From Agrobacterium tumefaciens (GTDB lineage Bacteria; Pseudomonadota; Alphaproteobacteria; Rhizobiales; Rhizobiaceae), in NCBI GenBank assembly GCA_025559845.1, contig CP048469.1, positions 1,612,001 to 1,676,000 of the forward strand: DNA of 64,000 bases, read 5' to 3'. The first letter of the stretch is position 1, and every line of letters begins with the position of its first letter. Positions 16,989 to 26,742 of this stretch are shown piece after piece. A program made the position numbers and the translations under genes. The notes under the pieces are model-generated. The model searched no databases. It was not told where the DNA came from and was given only the letters and a program-made list of their open reading frames with translations.

Positions 16989-17957
16989 TCAGCGCAACGA
17001 CGCCTTGAAGAAGGCCACCACGCCTTCGTTGAGCGTGCGGTGAAACGCCACCCGGTCAAACCCCTTTTCATCGCCGCAAACCTGCGGCGCCATCTCTGCC
17101 ATTTCGGCCGGACACGGGGCGACAAATGAAAAATGCCCTGCCCCATCCACCGTATGAAACTCGGGCTTTGCCGGCAGGTTGTCGCGCAGTGCCGCAATAT
17201 CCTCCGACGTAACACCGTCGCCACCGCGCTCCGACTGCCAGAGCTGGACGGGGATCGTAATCGCTCGCAGATCGTCGGCATCGGGAAAAGCATTCAGCGG
17301 ATCGGCAACGGACACGGCCTTCACTCTGGCATCATGAAGCGCACCCCGCATTCCCACGCCTTCTTCCTTCATCCCGGCGCAGACTGTCGCCTGCCCCTCA
17401 GGACACGGCAGCGTGGCATTCTTCCAATCGGCAACAGCACCGGCAAGCAGAAGCGCCGTATAGCCGCCACGCGAAAAGCCGAAGACACCAATCTTATCGG
17501 CATCGATGAAACGACGGTCCTCCCAGTCGCCAAGCAGATGATCGAGCAGGCGGATCATATCGGACGGGCGCTCGGTCAGCGCCGAGACCTCGCCGGCCCG
17601 CGTCATGTCGAGAGCACTGTCGCCGGGATGATTGATCGCCACCACCAGAAAGCCGGCATCCGCCAGCGCCGTAGCCGTATCGCGGTGGCTGAGATAGGTG
17701 CCTTCAAAGCCATGCGAAATGACCACGAGCGGATATTTCCCCTCGGCGATGTCGCAATCGCGCACGGCGGGCAGCACAAAAGGTCCAATACGGGTGTCAA
17801 TCGGCGCTGCCGCACAGGGCGACCAGAATGCCGCCCTTATCGACGGTTTTCCTTGAGACGAAGGCACTTCAACCAGCCGCAGGCCCGCCGCCCAGGCGAC
17901 ACCGGTCTGCGGAACAATGGAAAGAGCAGCAACGAAGAGCATCGTTGAAATTCGCAT
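16989..17957 (-). CDS. Secreted dienelactone-hydrolase/PAF-acetylhydrolase-like esterase
   Basis: A 322-residue protein with signal peptide (MRISTMLFVAALSIVPQTGV, cleavage near AWA-A). The alpha/beta hydrolase core has VVISHGFEGTYLSH, the nucleophile elbow GFSRGGYTA (Ser about 170), a candidate acid near SVADPLNAFPDADD and a catalytic His in VDGAGHFSF. Cys residues in the mature part suit a periplasmic location. It resembles predicted dienelactone hydrolases related to platelet-activating-factor acetylhydrolase; the substrate is unknown. ATG 17957 follows GAGG and begins the signal peptide. Confidence 0.8.
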   Translation of the reverse strand: MRISTMLFVAALSIVPQTGVAWAAGLRLVEVPSSQGKPSIRAAFWSPCAAAPIDTRIGPFVLPAVRDCDIAEGKYPLVVISHGFEGTYLSHRDTATALADAGFLVVAINHPGDSALDMTRAGEVSALTERPSDMIRLLDHLLGDWEDRRFIDADKIGVFGFSRGGYTALLLAGAVADWKNATLPCPEGQATVCAGMKEEGVGMRGALHDARVKAVSVADPLNAFPDADDLRAITIPVQLWQSERGGDGVTSEDIAALRDNLPAKPEFHTVDGAGHFSFVAPCPAEMAEMAPQVCGDEKGFDRVAFHRTLNEGVVAFFKASLR

Positions 17958-18052
17958 GAGGACCTCGCATGTCGACAACATCAGGTGCGGCCGGTCAAAA
18001 CCGGCCACGACCGAGCGCACAGCGTTTCCATGTCAGGAATGACGACAGCCGG

Positions 18053-18661
18053 TTAAAGCGACTTCAGCGTCCAGCTTACGATATCGCGCGTTGCGGCCGC
18101 AAAGGCCTGATCGAGTGCCTTGACGAGATTGGCATTACCCGAGCCGCTGACGCGGGCACCGGCGCGGAATACCTCCTGCGCCTTGACCGTGCCGTTGCGA
18201 TCGTTGAGCAGCTTCACCGAGATTTCGATGTTGGCGACATTGCGCGCCGTATCGATCTCGAAGGCGCGGATATCGGTCACGACCTGATAGTCGATGGCAA
18301 GGCCCTGCCCCGGCCGTCCGACGCCACCGAGTTTGCCGGTATCTTCAAACGCTTCAACCAGCTTCGACTGCACCATGCGCGGCAGGCGATCGCTCCACTG
18401 CGAATTGGCGAGATACTGCACTTCCGATCCCGAAAGCCGCACAACGATGTTCTCGCTGTCGAGCGCCTTCAGAGCGGTCGGATCGGCAATCAGCAACTGC
18501 CGGCTTTTCAACGATGGTCCCTGCGTCTCGCCAGCCGACGAAACCGACAGATCGAACGTGTCGTTCTTCGGGCTTCCGGCACATCCGGCCAGCAGCGCGG
18601 ATACCAGCGGAACCAGCAAAAGGGTGCGGCGTATATTGCCGCTGATCAGTCGTCTTTTCAC
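18053..18661 (-). CDS. ABC-transport auxiliary lipoprotein of the Mla-type operon
   Basis: A lipoprotein of about 200 residues: basic N-terminus, hydrophobic stretch and lipobox LLAGC followed by AGSPK. The mature part fits the ABC-type transport auxiliary (PqiC/LptE-like, DUF330-type) family found last in MCE operons, where it anchors in the outer membrane and receives or docks the MCE protein. GTG 18661 is preferred because AGAGGGG lies 7 nt upstream; ATG 18694 would overlap mlaD by 20 nt and has no ribosome site. It is the fourth gene of the operon, translationally close to mlaD. Confidence 0.82.
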   Translation of the reverse strand: MKRRLISGNIRRTLLLVPLVSALLAGCAGSPKNDTFDLSVSSAGETQGPSLKSRQLLIADPTALKALDSENIVVRLSGSEVQYLANSQWSDRLPRMVQSKLVEAFEDTGKLGGVGRPGQGLAIDYQVVTDIRAFEIDTARNVANIEISVKLLNDRNGTVKAQEVFRAGARVSGSGNANLVKALDQAFAAATRDIVSWTLKSL

Positions 18662-18674
18662 CCCAAAACCCCTC

Positions 18675-20045
18675 TTAACGCCTGGTCCTGCCATCGTATT
18701 GTTTCACGGTTTCGCCCCCGAAAATCAACCGTTGCGGATCGCGGTCGATATTGGTGATCGCATTGTTCAGATTGTCGACGGTCTGTCGCGTGCTGCCGAT
18801 CAGCGCCTGGAAGTCCTTCAGACCGGAGCCGGAGAACCGGGTCAGATTGTCGGCAATCGGACCGATGCGCGCATTGAGATTGTCGGCCACCGCCTTGAAG
18901 GACACCAGCGTCTCGCGCGCCTTGGCAAACAGCGAGTTGGCATCCTCGGTTCCAAGCATGGTATCGATCTTGGCAAGAATGCCATCGACACGGCTGGATG
19001 CGAGGTTCAGCTTGCGTCCCATTTCGGTGAAGTCGGACACGGCCTGATCGATATCGGCGCGGCGTGCGCCCACATCATCGGCAATCTGCTTGAAGTTGGC
19101 GACCGCATCGCGTGCATCGGCGGTGGCGGTGGACACATCGTCCACGACATTGCCGACCTTGGCCGGATCGACGGAAGCCAGAAGCGCGTCGGCGCGCTTG
19201 ACGACAGTCTGCACCTCGGTGCTGGCAGCCTCGAAGTTACGCGCAGTGCTCTGCACCGTTTCCATGATGCCCTGAATATCGCTCGATGCGGTGGCGACAT
19301 CCTTTGTCACCTTGTCGACATTGGTCAGAATGGAATCGATCTTGCCGGCATCGACGGCCTTCACCAGATCCTCAACAGCCGTCAACGTGCTGTCGAGACG
19401 CACCGAAACGGACTGCACGGTGGTGGAGAGCGAGCTCAGGCTGGCGATGAAGGTCTTGATGCCATCGGAGTTGGCAGCCAGCGCATCCGAAAACTTCTCG
19501 GCGTTGCGCACCGTCTGCGTCAACGGGCCACGCGCATCCTGCACAAAGCCCTGCAGCTCGCCGATGGCGCCATCGGCGCGCTTCAAAATCTTGTCGGCAG
19601 TGGCAAGCAGGTTGGTCACGCTCGAAAGATCGGCTGTCAGTTCGGCAGGAACACCGGTATCGACGGCTTTCTGGAGAATGCGCTCGCCATCCTTGTTGCC
19701 GCCGGACAGTTCGATATAGGCGGCACCGGTCAGGCCCTGAATTTCAAGCACGGCGCGGGTCGACGGAAACACCGGCGCATCGGCCTGCACTTCGGTGAAG
19801 GCAATGGAATAGGCCGGATCATCGCGGTCGATGGCAAGCCCGCGCACCGTACCAACCGGAATACCGTTGAAGCGTACCGGCGAACCGACCGAAAGGCCGT
19901 TTGCCGAGCCGGGAATACGCACGGTGAGCTGCGCTGTCGGCCCACCACGGCCGAACTCAGCCATCCAGTAGACAAAGCCGAAAGCAGCGGCGATCACGAT
20001 CAGCGTGAAAATTCCGACAATGGTGTAGTTCGCCTTGGTTTCCAT
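18675..20045 (-). CDS. mlaD: MCE-domain substrate-binding protein (MlaD-like)
   Basis: A 456-residue periplasmic protein with one N-terminal membrane anchor (IVGIFTLIVIAAAFGFVYWM), one MCE domain (about 40-120: VRFNGIPVGTVRGLAIDRDD, GLTGAAYIELSGG) and a long alpha-helical C-terminal region with repeated DxxxxxVxxxxxxA heptad-like units. MCE proteins form hexameric tunnels that carry phospholipids between membranes. The extended helical tail, about 300 residues, is much longer than in E. coli MlaD and resembles the needle-like MCE type. ATG 20045 starts METKANYTIVG. It follows the ATPase gene by 8 bp. Confidence 0.9.
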   Translation of the reverse strand: METKANYTIVGIFTLIVIAAAFGFVYWMAEFGRGGPTAQLTVRIPGSANGLSVGSPVRFNGIPVGTVRGLAIDRDDPAYSIAFTEVQADAPVFPSTRAVLEIQGLTGAAYIELSGGNKDGERILQKAVDTGVPAELTADLSSVTNLLATADKILKRADGAIGELQGFVQDARGPLTQTVRNAEKFSDALAANSDGIKTFIASLSSLSTTVQSVSVRLDSTLTAVEDLVKAVDAGKIDSILTNVDKVTKDVATASSDIQGIMETVQSTARNFEAASTEVQTVVKRADALLASVDPAKVGNVVDDVSTATADARDAVANFKQIADDVGARRADIDQAVSDFTEMGRKLNLASSRVDGILAKIDTMLGTEDANSLFAKARETLVSFKAVADNLNARIGPIADNLTRFSGSGLKDFQALIGSTRQTVDNLNNAITNIDRDPQRLIFGGETVKQYDGRTRR

Positions 20046-20053
20046 ACTGTTCG

Positions 20054-20890
20054 TTACTCCACCGGATTTTCGTGCTTGCCGTCCGGAAGAACGACAGAAC
20101 GCGCCCGCTTGCCGCGAAAATAGGACTGCACCCAAGGGTCGTCGCAGGCAAACATGTCCTGCAGCGTTCCCTCGACAAGAACCTTCTTCTGCCCCAGCAC
20201 CGCAATACGGTCGCAGACGGAAAACAGGCTGTCGAGATCGTGCGTCACCATATACACGGTCAGACCGAGCGAATCGCGCAAGCGCGCAATGAGCATATCA
20301 AATTCTGCGGCGCCGATGGGATCGAGGCCGGAAGTCGGTTCATCCAGGAACACCAGATCGGGATCGAGCGACAGCGCGCGGGCAAGGGCGGCACGTTTGA
20401 TCATTCCACCGGAAAGCTCCGACGGATACTTGTCACCCGCATCGGGCTTCAGACCGACCATCTCGATCTTGAGATAGGCCAGTTCGTCCATCAGCTTCTG
20501 CGGCAGGTCGAGATATTCACGCATCGGAAGCTGGATGTTTTCCTTGACCGTCAGGCCGGAAAACAGCGCACCCTGCTGAAAAAGAACGCCAAGCCGCGTG
20601 TCGAGCTTCACGCGCTCGTCTTCGGTCGCCTTATCGTAATCCGTGCCGAGAATGCGGATCGTGCCCGCCTGACGGGGAAGAAGACGCAGCACCGCGCGCA
20701 TCAGCACCGACTTGCCGGCACCGGACGGACCGATAAAGCCGAGGATTTCGCCGCGATAAACGTTGAGATTGAGGTTCTCCAGCACGTTCTTGCCGCTGAA
20801 ACCAACCGTAACGCCTTCGACCGAAAGCACCACTTCGCGGTCTTTCTCGGGCTTCTGGGCCGGTTGTAACTGTGTGGTCGGCTGGTTCAA
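20054..20890 (-). CDS. mlaF: ABC transporter ATP-binding protein (MlaF-like)
   Basis: The ATPase of a lipid-transport complex. It has Walker A GPSGAGKS, Q-loop LFQQGALFS, signature LSGGMIKRAALARAL, Walker B LVFLDEPTSGLDP and H-loop VTHDLDS. The GGM after LSG and the GALFSGLTVKENI stretch are typical of MlaF/Mkl-type ATPases. The likely start is TTG at 20890: GAGGAGG lies 5 nt upstream and overlaps the mlaE stop, while the longer frame to 20941 would sit inside mlaE. This gives 278 residues. Confidence 0.92.
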   Translation of the reverse strand: MNQPTTQLQPAQKPEKDREVVLSVEGVTVGFSGKNVLENLNLNVYRGEILGFIGPSGAGKSVLMRAVLRLLPRQAGTIRILGTDYDKATEDERVKLDTRLGVLFQQGALFSGLTVKENIQLPMREYLDLPQKLMDELAYLKIEMVGLKPDAGDKYPSELSGGMIKRAALARALSLDPDLVFLDEPTSGLDPIGAAEFDMLIARLRDSLGLTVYMVTHDLDSLFSVCDRIAVLGQKKVLVEGTLQDMFACDDPWVQSYFRGKRARSVVLPDGKHENPVE

Positions 20891-20900
20891 CGCGCCCTCC

Positions 20901-22061
20901 TCAAAAATCGATGGCTGCGTAGAAGATGGCAAACAGGCCATCGACCAGAATGACGACGAAGATCGATTTCACCACGGAGGACGTCACATGCTGGCCGAGC
21001 GATTCTGCCGAACCGCCAACCTTCATGCCTTCCACCGCAGCAACGATACCGATGATGAGCGCCATGAACGGCGCCTTGATCATGCCGGCGGCAATGGTGG
21101 ATTGCTCGACCGCGCCATGCAGGCGCGACAGGAACACCTCGAATGTGATGCCGGAATAAAGCAGCGCCACGACGGCAGCGCCAAAAAGCGCGGCGAAGTT
21201 GGCCAGAATGGTCAGAAGCGGCAACGCGATCGTCAACGCAACAAGCCGCGGAAACACCAGAACACCGACAGGATTGAGGCCGATGACCTTCAACGCGTCG
21301 ATTTCCTCGCGCATCTTCATCGAGCCGATTTCGGCGGTAATGGCGCTGCCAGAACGACCGGCAATCATGATCGCGGTCAGGAGAACGCCGATTTCACGCA
21401 ATTGAAGAATGCCGACGAGATCGACAACGAAGACTTCCGCGCCAAAATAGCGAAGCTGGAACGCGCCCTGCTGCGCAATGATCGCACCGATCAGGAACGA
21501 CATCAGCACGATGATCGGCACGGCACGCACGCCCATGTGGTCGATCTGGTTGACGATGGCCGCAGGCGATACGCCGCGTCCGCGCCCGAGTTTCATCTGC
21601 GCACCACGCACCGCCGAGCCGAGAATATACATGCCGGCCAGAAAATCCGCACCGCTCTGGATCACCGCTTCGCCAACGGGTGCGAAGATGCGTTCTGCCC
21701 AGCCACGCTTTTCAACCGGTTCGCTCGGCTGTGGCGATTGATCGGGCAACTGGCCGATGAGGTCCTCGACACGGCTGTTGCCGTCGAGCTTGACGGTGGC
21801 GCCGCGCGCCTCAAGCTCCTGCCGCAAGCGGTGAATGATCCAGGCACCCGTCGTGTCGATGGCGTCGACGCCGGAGAGGTCGATATCGATTGCACCGCCC
21901 GGCGCACTCTTGCCGATCTTCTCCACAGCCTCGAAGACATGCGCCAGATCGCTGTTTCGCCAGGAGCCGGTCAGCGCGTAGCGAACACCCTCGCCGTGGA
22001 CATTGTTGTCCTCGGAGATTGCGGCCGGGTTCGCCTGTTGCCGTCTGTCCTGTTCTTGCAT
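20901..22061 (-). CDS. mlaE: STAS-domain-fused MlaE-type permease
   Basis: The permease subunit of the lipid transporter, 386 residues. The first ~110 residues form a STAS-like domain (GGAIDIDLSGVDAIDTTGAW), which in E. coli is a separate subunit (MlaB). Residues from ~120 are the MlaE permease with VRAVPIIVLMSFLIGAIIA, FVVDLVGILQLREIGVLLTA and EIGSMKMREEIDALKVIGL, the last being the family signature. ATG 22061 has GGAG 5 nt upstream and is preferred over in-frame starts at 22088 and 22148. First gene of the operon mlaE-mlaF-mlaD-lipoprotein. Confidence 0.9.
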   Translation of the reverse strand: MQEQDRRQQANPAAISEDNNVHGEGVRYALTGSWRNSDLAHVFEAVEKIGKSAPGGAIDIDLSGVDAIDTTGAWIIHRLRQELEARGATVKLDGNSRVEDLIGQLPDQSPQPSEPVEKRGWAERIFAPVGEAVIQSGADFLAGMYILGSAVRGAQMKLGRGRGVSPAAIVNQIDHMGVRAVPIIVLMSFLIGAIIAQQGAFQLRYFGAEVFVVDLVGILQLREIGVLLTAIMIAGRSGSAITAEIGSMKMREEIDALKVIGLNPVGVLVFPRLVALTIALPLLTILANFAALFGAAVVALLYSGITFEVFLSRLHGAVEQSTIAAGMIKAPFMALIIGIVAAVEGMKVGGSAESLGQHVTSSVVKSIFVVILVDGLFAIFYAAIDF

Positions 22062-22204
22062 AATGCTCCGAGCGAATGCAGCCTTCATGAGAATCTTAAA
22101 GGTTTCATAACGTTTTGACCTTTGACAGGCCACAGTGACGGCTGACAATTCGTAATAAATTTGGCGTCATCCCCTTCTTGTCGCTTATTCGGAAGTGAAA
22201 AATC

Positions 22205-23188
22205 ATGCCCCGTTACCTCCAAGCCACAACCGAACGCTTTCCCGTTGCGGGAAGCTTCACCATCTCGCGCGGCAGCCGGACTCACGCCGACGTCGTAACG
22301 TGTACGATCCGCGACGGTTCCGTTGCCGGTCGCGGCGAATGTGTTCCCTACCCGCGTTACGGCGAGAGCATTGAAGGCGTGATCGCCGATATCGAAGCAA
22401 TGGCCGACGCCGTTTCCAATGGCCTGACACGTGCCGAACTGCAAAAGGCGATGAAGCCGGGCGCCGCCCGCAATGCGGTGGATTGTGCCATGTGGGACCT
22501 CGAAGCCAAGACATCCGGAAAAAGCGTTGCCGATCTTGTGCTTGGCGCCGCCGCAAAACCGCTGGTCACCGCCTACACGATTTCCCTTGGCGAACCTGAG
22601 ACGATGGCGGCCAAGGCGGCGGAAAATGCCGCCCGCCCATTGTTGAAGATCAAGACCGGCACGGAGAGCGATGAAGCGCGCCTGCGTGCCGTACGCGCCG
22701 CAGCCCCCGATGCCCGCATCATCATCGACGCCAATGAAGGCTGGAATGACGGCAATATCGAATATTACCTGCGGCTGGCGGCGGAGTTGAAGATTTCGCT
22801 GATCGAACAGCCGCTTCCCGCCGACAAGGATGATATTCTCGCACGCATCGAACACCCCGTCCTGATCTGCGCCGACGAAAGCGTGCATTCCACCAGGGAT
22901 CTGGAAGGTCTGCGCAATCGCTACGACGCAATCAACATCAAGCTCGACAAGACGGGCGGTCTGACGGAAGCGCTGGCGATGAAGGCGGAGGCGGATCGGC
23001 TGGGCTATACCGTCATGGTCGGCTGCATGCTCGGCACCTCGCTTGGCATGGCGCCTGCGATCTTCGCCGCACAGGGCACGGCCTTTGCCGATGTCGACGG
23101 CCCCCTGCTTCTGGCCGAGGATCGCCAACCCGGCCTCATCTACGAGGGATCGCTGGTTTATCCGCCCAAACCCGACCTGTGGGGCTGA
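22205..23188 (+). CDS. Dipeptide epimerase (L-Ala-D/L-Glu epimerase type)
   Basis: An enolase-superfamily enzyme that epimerises L-Ala-D-Glu or similar dipeptides from murein recycling. The 327-residue chain has the lid domain, then the barrel with the KIKTG catalytic lysine pair (about 147-151), metal ligands in IIDANEGWN, LIEQPLP and CADESVH, and the opposite-face lysine in INIKLDKTGG. The KxK plus DKTGG set marks the dipeptide epimerase branch rather than muconate cycloisomerase. Substrate specificity is inferred from the family. It is divergent from the mla operon and convergent with the phosphoesterase. Confidence 0.88.
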   Translation: MPRYLQATTERFPVAGSFTISRGSRTHADVVTCTIRDGSVAGRGECVPYPRYGESIEGVIADIEAMADAVSNGLTRAELQKAMKPGAARNAVDCAMWDLEAKTSGKSVADLVLGAAAKPLVTAYTISLGEPETMAAKAAENAARPLLKIKTGTESDEARLRAVRAAAPDARIIIDANEGWNDGNIEYYLRLAAELKISLIEQPLPADKDDILARIEHPVLICADESVHSTRDLEGLRNRYDAINIKLDKTGGLTEALAMKAEADRLGYTVMVGCMLGTSLGMAPAIFAAQGTAFADVDGPLLLAEDRQPGLIYEGSLVYPPKPDLWG

Positions 23189-23203
23189 CCATTCCCCCAT
23201 AAC

Positions 23204-23237
23204 AAAAGGGCGCGGATTTTACACCGCGCCCCTTTTT
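23204..23237. terminator. Bidirectional terminator
   Basis: AAAAGGGCGCGG (23204-23215) and CCGCGCCCCTTTTT (23224-23237) form a GC-rich stem with an 8-nt loop and A/T tracts on both sides. It sits between two convergent genes and can serve both strands. Confidence 0.88.
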
Positions 23238-23255
23238 ATATGAAGTGCCGTGAAC

Positions 23256-24095
23256 TCAGGCGGCCCGTCTGCCGATCAGGCCCGGCAGGTTGACCGGTTC
23301 CATCTCGTCGGAGGCGCCCTCGGAGGCAACGTCGCTTGCCTGCATCCAGGTGATCAGTTCGAAGCTGCCATCCATGTTTTCGGCAATCGCCGTGCAGCTT
23401 TCCACCCAGTCACCGGTGTTGATGTAGCGGATGCCATCCATGTCTTCCATCACCGCATGGTGAATATGGCCGCAGATCACGCCATCCACATTGTTGCGGC
23501 GCGCTTCATCGGCGACAACGCGTTGAAACTCGCCGATGAAGTTGACGGCGTGTTTGACCTGCAGCTTTGCCCAGGCCGAGAACGACCAGTAAGGCAGGCC
23601 GATACGCCGACGCACGGCTGCAATGCCGATGTTGAGTGCGATGGCCGCGTCATAGGCCCAGTCGCCGAGATAGGCGAGAAGCCTTGCGTTACGCACCACC
23701 ACATCGAATTCATCGCCGTGGATAACGAGGTATTTCTTGCCATCCGCCGCTTCGTGGATCATCCGCTCGGCCACTTCGATGCCGCCGAAATGCGTGCCGG
23801 GAAACTCCCGCAGGAATTCGTCATGGTTGCCTGGGATGTAAACGATGCGCGTACCCTTGCGCGCCTTGCGCAACAATTTCTGCACGACGTCGTTGCAGCC
23901 CTGCGGCCAGTACCAGCTGCGCCGCAAGCGCCAGCCGTCGATGATGTCACCGACGAGTATCAGCGTCTCGGCCTCGTGATGTTTCAGGAAGTCGAGCAGG
24001 AAATCCGTCTTGGCGGCTTTTGAGCCAAGATGGACGTCCGAAATGAAAAGCGTTCTGAACTGTCTGGGTTCACTGTGACCGGCCACGGAATTCAT
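23256..24095 (-). CDS. LpxH-like metallophosphoesterase (UDP-2,3-diacylglucosamine diphosphatase family)
   Basis: A 279-residue calcineurin-like phosphoesterase with every metal motif: SDVHLG (~19-24), GDIIDGW (~49-55), GNHDE (~89-93), HGDEFD (~125-130) and GHIHH (~209-213). The spacing and the DVHLGSK / RLRRSWYWPQ sequences match the UDP-2,3-diacylglucosamine hydrolase family (COG2908 type) of lipid A synthesis. Alphaproteobacteria commonly use LpxI for that step, so this paralogue may act on another envelope phosphodiester. It stands alone with a terminator downstream. Confidence 0.82.
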   Translation of the reverse strand: MNSVAGHSEPRQFRTLFISDVHLGSKAAKTDFLLDFLKHHEAETLILVGDIIDGWRLRRSWYWPQGCNDVVQKLLRKARKGTRIVYIPGNHDEFLREFPGTHFGGIEVAERMIHEAADGKKYLVIHGDEFDVVVRNARLLAYLGDWAYDAAIALNIGIAAVRRRIGLPYWSFSAWAKLQVKHAVNFIGEFQRVVADEARRNNVDGVICGHIHHAVMEDMDGIRYINTGDWVESCTAIAENMDGSFELITWMQASDVASEGASDEMEPVNLPGLIGRRAA

Positions 24096-24328
24096 CCCCC
24101 TGTTCGGCTGCGTCTTCTGCGACTTTCATGCCTCTCAGAACCAGACTCGTGTTTCAGCAAAATGACAGACAGGCTTTTTTGTGACAATTCCGGCCGCGCA
24201 CCTCACGAAAATGCGAATAACCCGTGCCCCGAATTTGCATGACGGAGCGGCAAATAACGGCTGTACGCACTGGCTGTTTGTTGTATGCAGGTGCCTACCA
24301 AGACAAAACAGATACGACGGTGAAAAGC

Positions 24329-26644
24329 ATGACGTCTCAAGATAAGAACAAAACGCCCGCCACCACGGCAAAGGCCGACATTGAAGAACAGGCGCTCTTT
24401 TTTCACCGCTATCCGCGTCCAGGCAAGCTGGAAATCCAGGCGACCAAGCCGCTCGGCAACCAGCGCGATCTTGCGCTCGCTTATTCGCCGGGCGTTGCCG
24501 CACCCTGCCTCGCCATTCACGAGAACCCGGAAACCGCTGCCGATTACACGGCCCGCGCCAATCTGGTTGCGGTGATCTCGAACGGCACCGCCGTTCTCGG
24601 TCTCGGCAACATCGGCCCGCTGGCGTCGAAGCCGGTCATGGAAGGCAAGGCCGTTCTGTTCAAGAAATTCGCCGGAATCGACGTGTTCGACATCGAAATC
24701 GACGCGCCCGGCATCAACGACATGGTCTCGACCATTTCAGCACTGGAGCCGACCTTCGGCGGCATCAACCTTGAAGACATCAAGGCGCCGGAATGTTTCG
24801 AGGTCGAGCGTCAGCTTCGTGAAAAGATGAACATCCCGGTGTTCCACGACGACCAGCACGGTACGGCCATCATCGTTGCGGCAGCCGTCACCAACGCTCT
24901 GGAACTGACCGGAAAGTCGCTGTCGAGCGTCAAGATTGTCGCCTCCGGCGCCGGTGCGGCAGCCCTCGCCTGCCTTAACCTTCTCGTTTCCATGGGTGCA
25001 AAGAAGGAAAACATCTGGGTCCACGACATTGAGGGCCTTGTCTATGACGGCCGCAACACGTTGATGGACGAGTGGAAGGAAGTTTACGCCCAGAAGAGCG
25101 ACAAGCGCGTGCTTGCCGAAACCATTGATGGCGCAGACGTGTTCCTCGGCCTTTCGGCTGCAGGCGTGCTGAAGCCGGAACTGCTGGAGCGCATGGCGGA
25201 AAACCCGCTGATCCTGGCGCTTGCCAACCCGAACCCGGAAATCATGCCCGAGGCTGCGCGCGCTGCCCGTCCGGACGCGATGATCTGCACTGGCCGTTCT
25301 GACTTCCCGAACCAGGTCAACAACGTTCTCTGCTTCCCGTACATCTTCCGCGGCGCGCTGGATTGCGGCGCCACGACCATCAACGAAGAGATGAAGATGG
25401 CCGCCGTCGAGGCCATCGCAGCGCTGGCGCGTGAGGAAGTCTCCGAAGTTGCCGCCAAGGCCTATAGCGGCGATACGCCGGTCTTTGGCCCGAACTACCT
25501 CATCCCGTCGCCATTCGATCCGCGCCTGATCCTGCGCATCGCGCCCGCTGTTGCCCGTGCTGCGGCCGCAAGCGGTGTCGCCGCGCGTCCGATCACCGAT
25601 TTCGAAGCCTATCTCGACCAGTTGAACCGCTTCGTCTGGCGTTCGGGCTTCATCATGAAGCCGATCTTCAACACGGCCAAGGTCGCGGAAAAGAAGCGCA
25701 TCATCTTCGCGGAAGGCGAAGACGAACGCGTCCTGCGTGCCGCACAGGTTCTTCTCGAAGAAGGCACCGGCGTTCCGATCCTGATCGGCCGTCCGCAGAT
25801 CATCGAAACGCGCCTGAAGCGTTTTGGCCTGCGTATCCGTCCGCACACCGACTTTGCCGTCGTGAACCCGGAAGACGATCCGCGTTACCGCGAATATGTC
25901 GACGACTATTTTGCCCTCGTTGGCCGTGTCGGCATAAACCCGGAAGCGGCGCGTACCATCGTTCGTACCAACAGCACCGTCATCGGTGCGCTCTCGGTGA
26001 AGCGTGGTGAAGCAGACGCCCTGATCTGCGGCCTTGAAGGCCGTTACGACCGCCATCTGCGGGACGTCAACCAGATCATCGGCAAGCAGGAAGGCGTCCG
26101 CTCCTTCGCCGGTCTCAGCCTGCTCATCACCCAGCAGGGCGCACTGTTCCTGACGGATACCTTCGTCAATTACGAGCCGACCTCGGAAGAAGTGGCCGAA
26201 ATGGCGGTACTTGCCGCCAAGGAAATCCGTCGTTTCGGCATTACGCCGAAGATCGCGCTCGCCAGCCATTCGAACTTCGGTTCGCGTGATTCAGAAAGCG
26301 CCCGCAAGATGCGTCGTGCGCTGCAGATCATCCAGAACGTGGCACCGGAACTGGAAGTGGACGGCGAAATGCAGGGTGGTTCCGCGCTTTCGGAAGCACT
26401 GCGCAAGCGCGCCATGCCGAACAGCGCACTGACGGGCGAAGCCAACCTTCTGGTCTTCCCGAACCTCGATGCCGCCAACATCACGCTCGGTGTGACCCGC
26501 ACGCTGACAGAAGGTCTCCATGTCGGTCCGATCCTGCTCGGCACGGCTCTGCCGGCCCATATCCTGTCGCCGTCGGTCACCTCGCGCGGCGTCGTCAACA
26601 TGGCGGCTCTGGCTGTCGTTCAGGCCTCGCACCCTTCGGTGTGA
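24329..26644 (+). CDS. maeB: Malic enzyme with C-terminal phosphotransacetylase-like domain
   Basis: A 771-residue malic enzyme that decarboxylates malate to pyruvate with NAD(P), feeding acetyl-CoA synthesis and gluconeogenesis. N-terminal catalytic part: [48 protein letters not shown] is split by family motifs, then FHDDQHGTA with metal ligands and a Rossmann segment [12 protein letters not shown]. From about residue 455 a phosphate-acetyltransferase-like domain ([20 protein letters not shown]) follows; in rhizobial enzymes it is regulatory, not catalytic. Length matches S. meliloti Dme/Tme; coenzyme preference cannot be decided here. ATG 24329 fits family length; the frame is open to 24224. 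Confidence 0.94.
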   Translation: MTSQDKNKTPATTAKADIEEQALFFHRYPRPGKLEIQATKPLGNQRDLALAYSPGVAAPCLAIHENPETAADYTARANLVAVISNGTAVLGLGNIGPLASKPVMEGKAVLFKKFAGIDVFDIEIDAPGINDMVSTISALEPTFGGINLEDIKAPECFEVERQLREKMNIPVFHDDQHGTAIIVAAAVTNALELTGKSLSSVKIVASGAGAAALACLNLLVSMGAKKENIWVHDIEGLVYDGRNTLMDEWKEVYAQKSDKRVLAETIDGADVFLGLSAAGVLKPELLERMAENPLILALANPNPEIMPEAARAARPDAMICTGRSDFPNQVNNVLCFPYIFRGALDCGATTINEEMKMAAVEAIAALAREEVSEVAAKAYSGDTPVFGPNYLIPSPFDPRLILRIAPAVARAAAASGVAARPITDFEAYLDQLNRFVWRSGFIMKPIFNTAKVAEKKRIIFAEGEDERVLRAAQVLLEEGTGVPILIGRPQIIETRLKRFGLRIRPHTDFAVVNPEDDPRYREYVDDYFALVGRVGINPEAARTIVRTNSTVIGALSVKRGEADALICGLEGRYDRHLRDVNQIIGKQEGVRSFAGLSLLITQQGALFLTDTFVNYEPTSEEVAEMAVLAAKEIRRFGITPKIALASHSNFGSRDSESARKMRRALQIIQNVAPELEVDGEMQGGSALSEALRKRAMPNSALTGEANLLVFPNLDAANITLGVTRTLTEGLHVGPILLGTALPAHILSPSVTSRGVVNMAALAVVQASHPSV

Positions 26645-26742
26645 TGGCCTCCTGACGGGATATTAACGCAATTTTGAACGCGCTGTTGCCGCCTTGCGGC
26701 AACGGCATATGCTAAAGTCCGAAAAGACACTTTGGACTGGCA

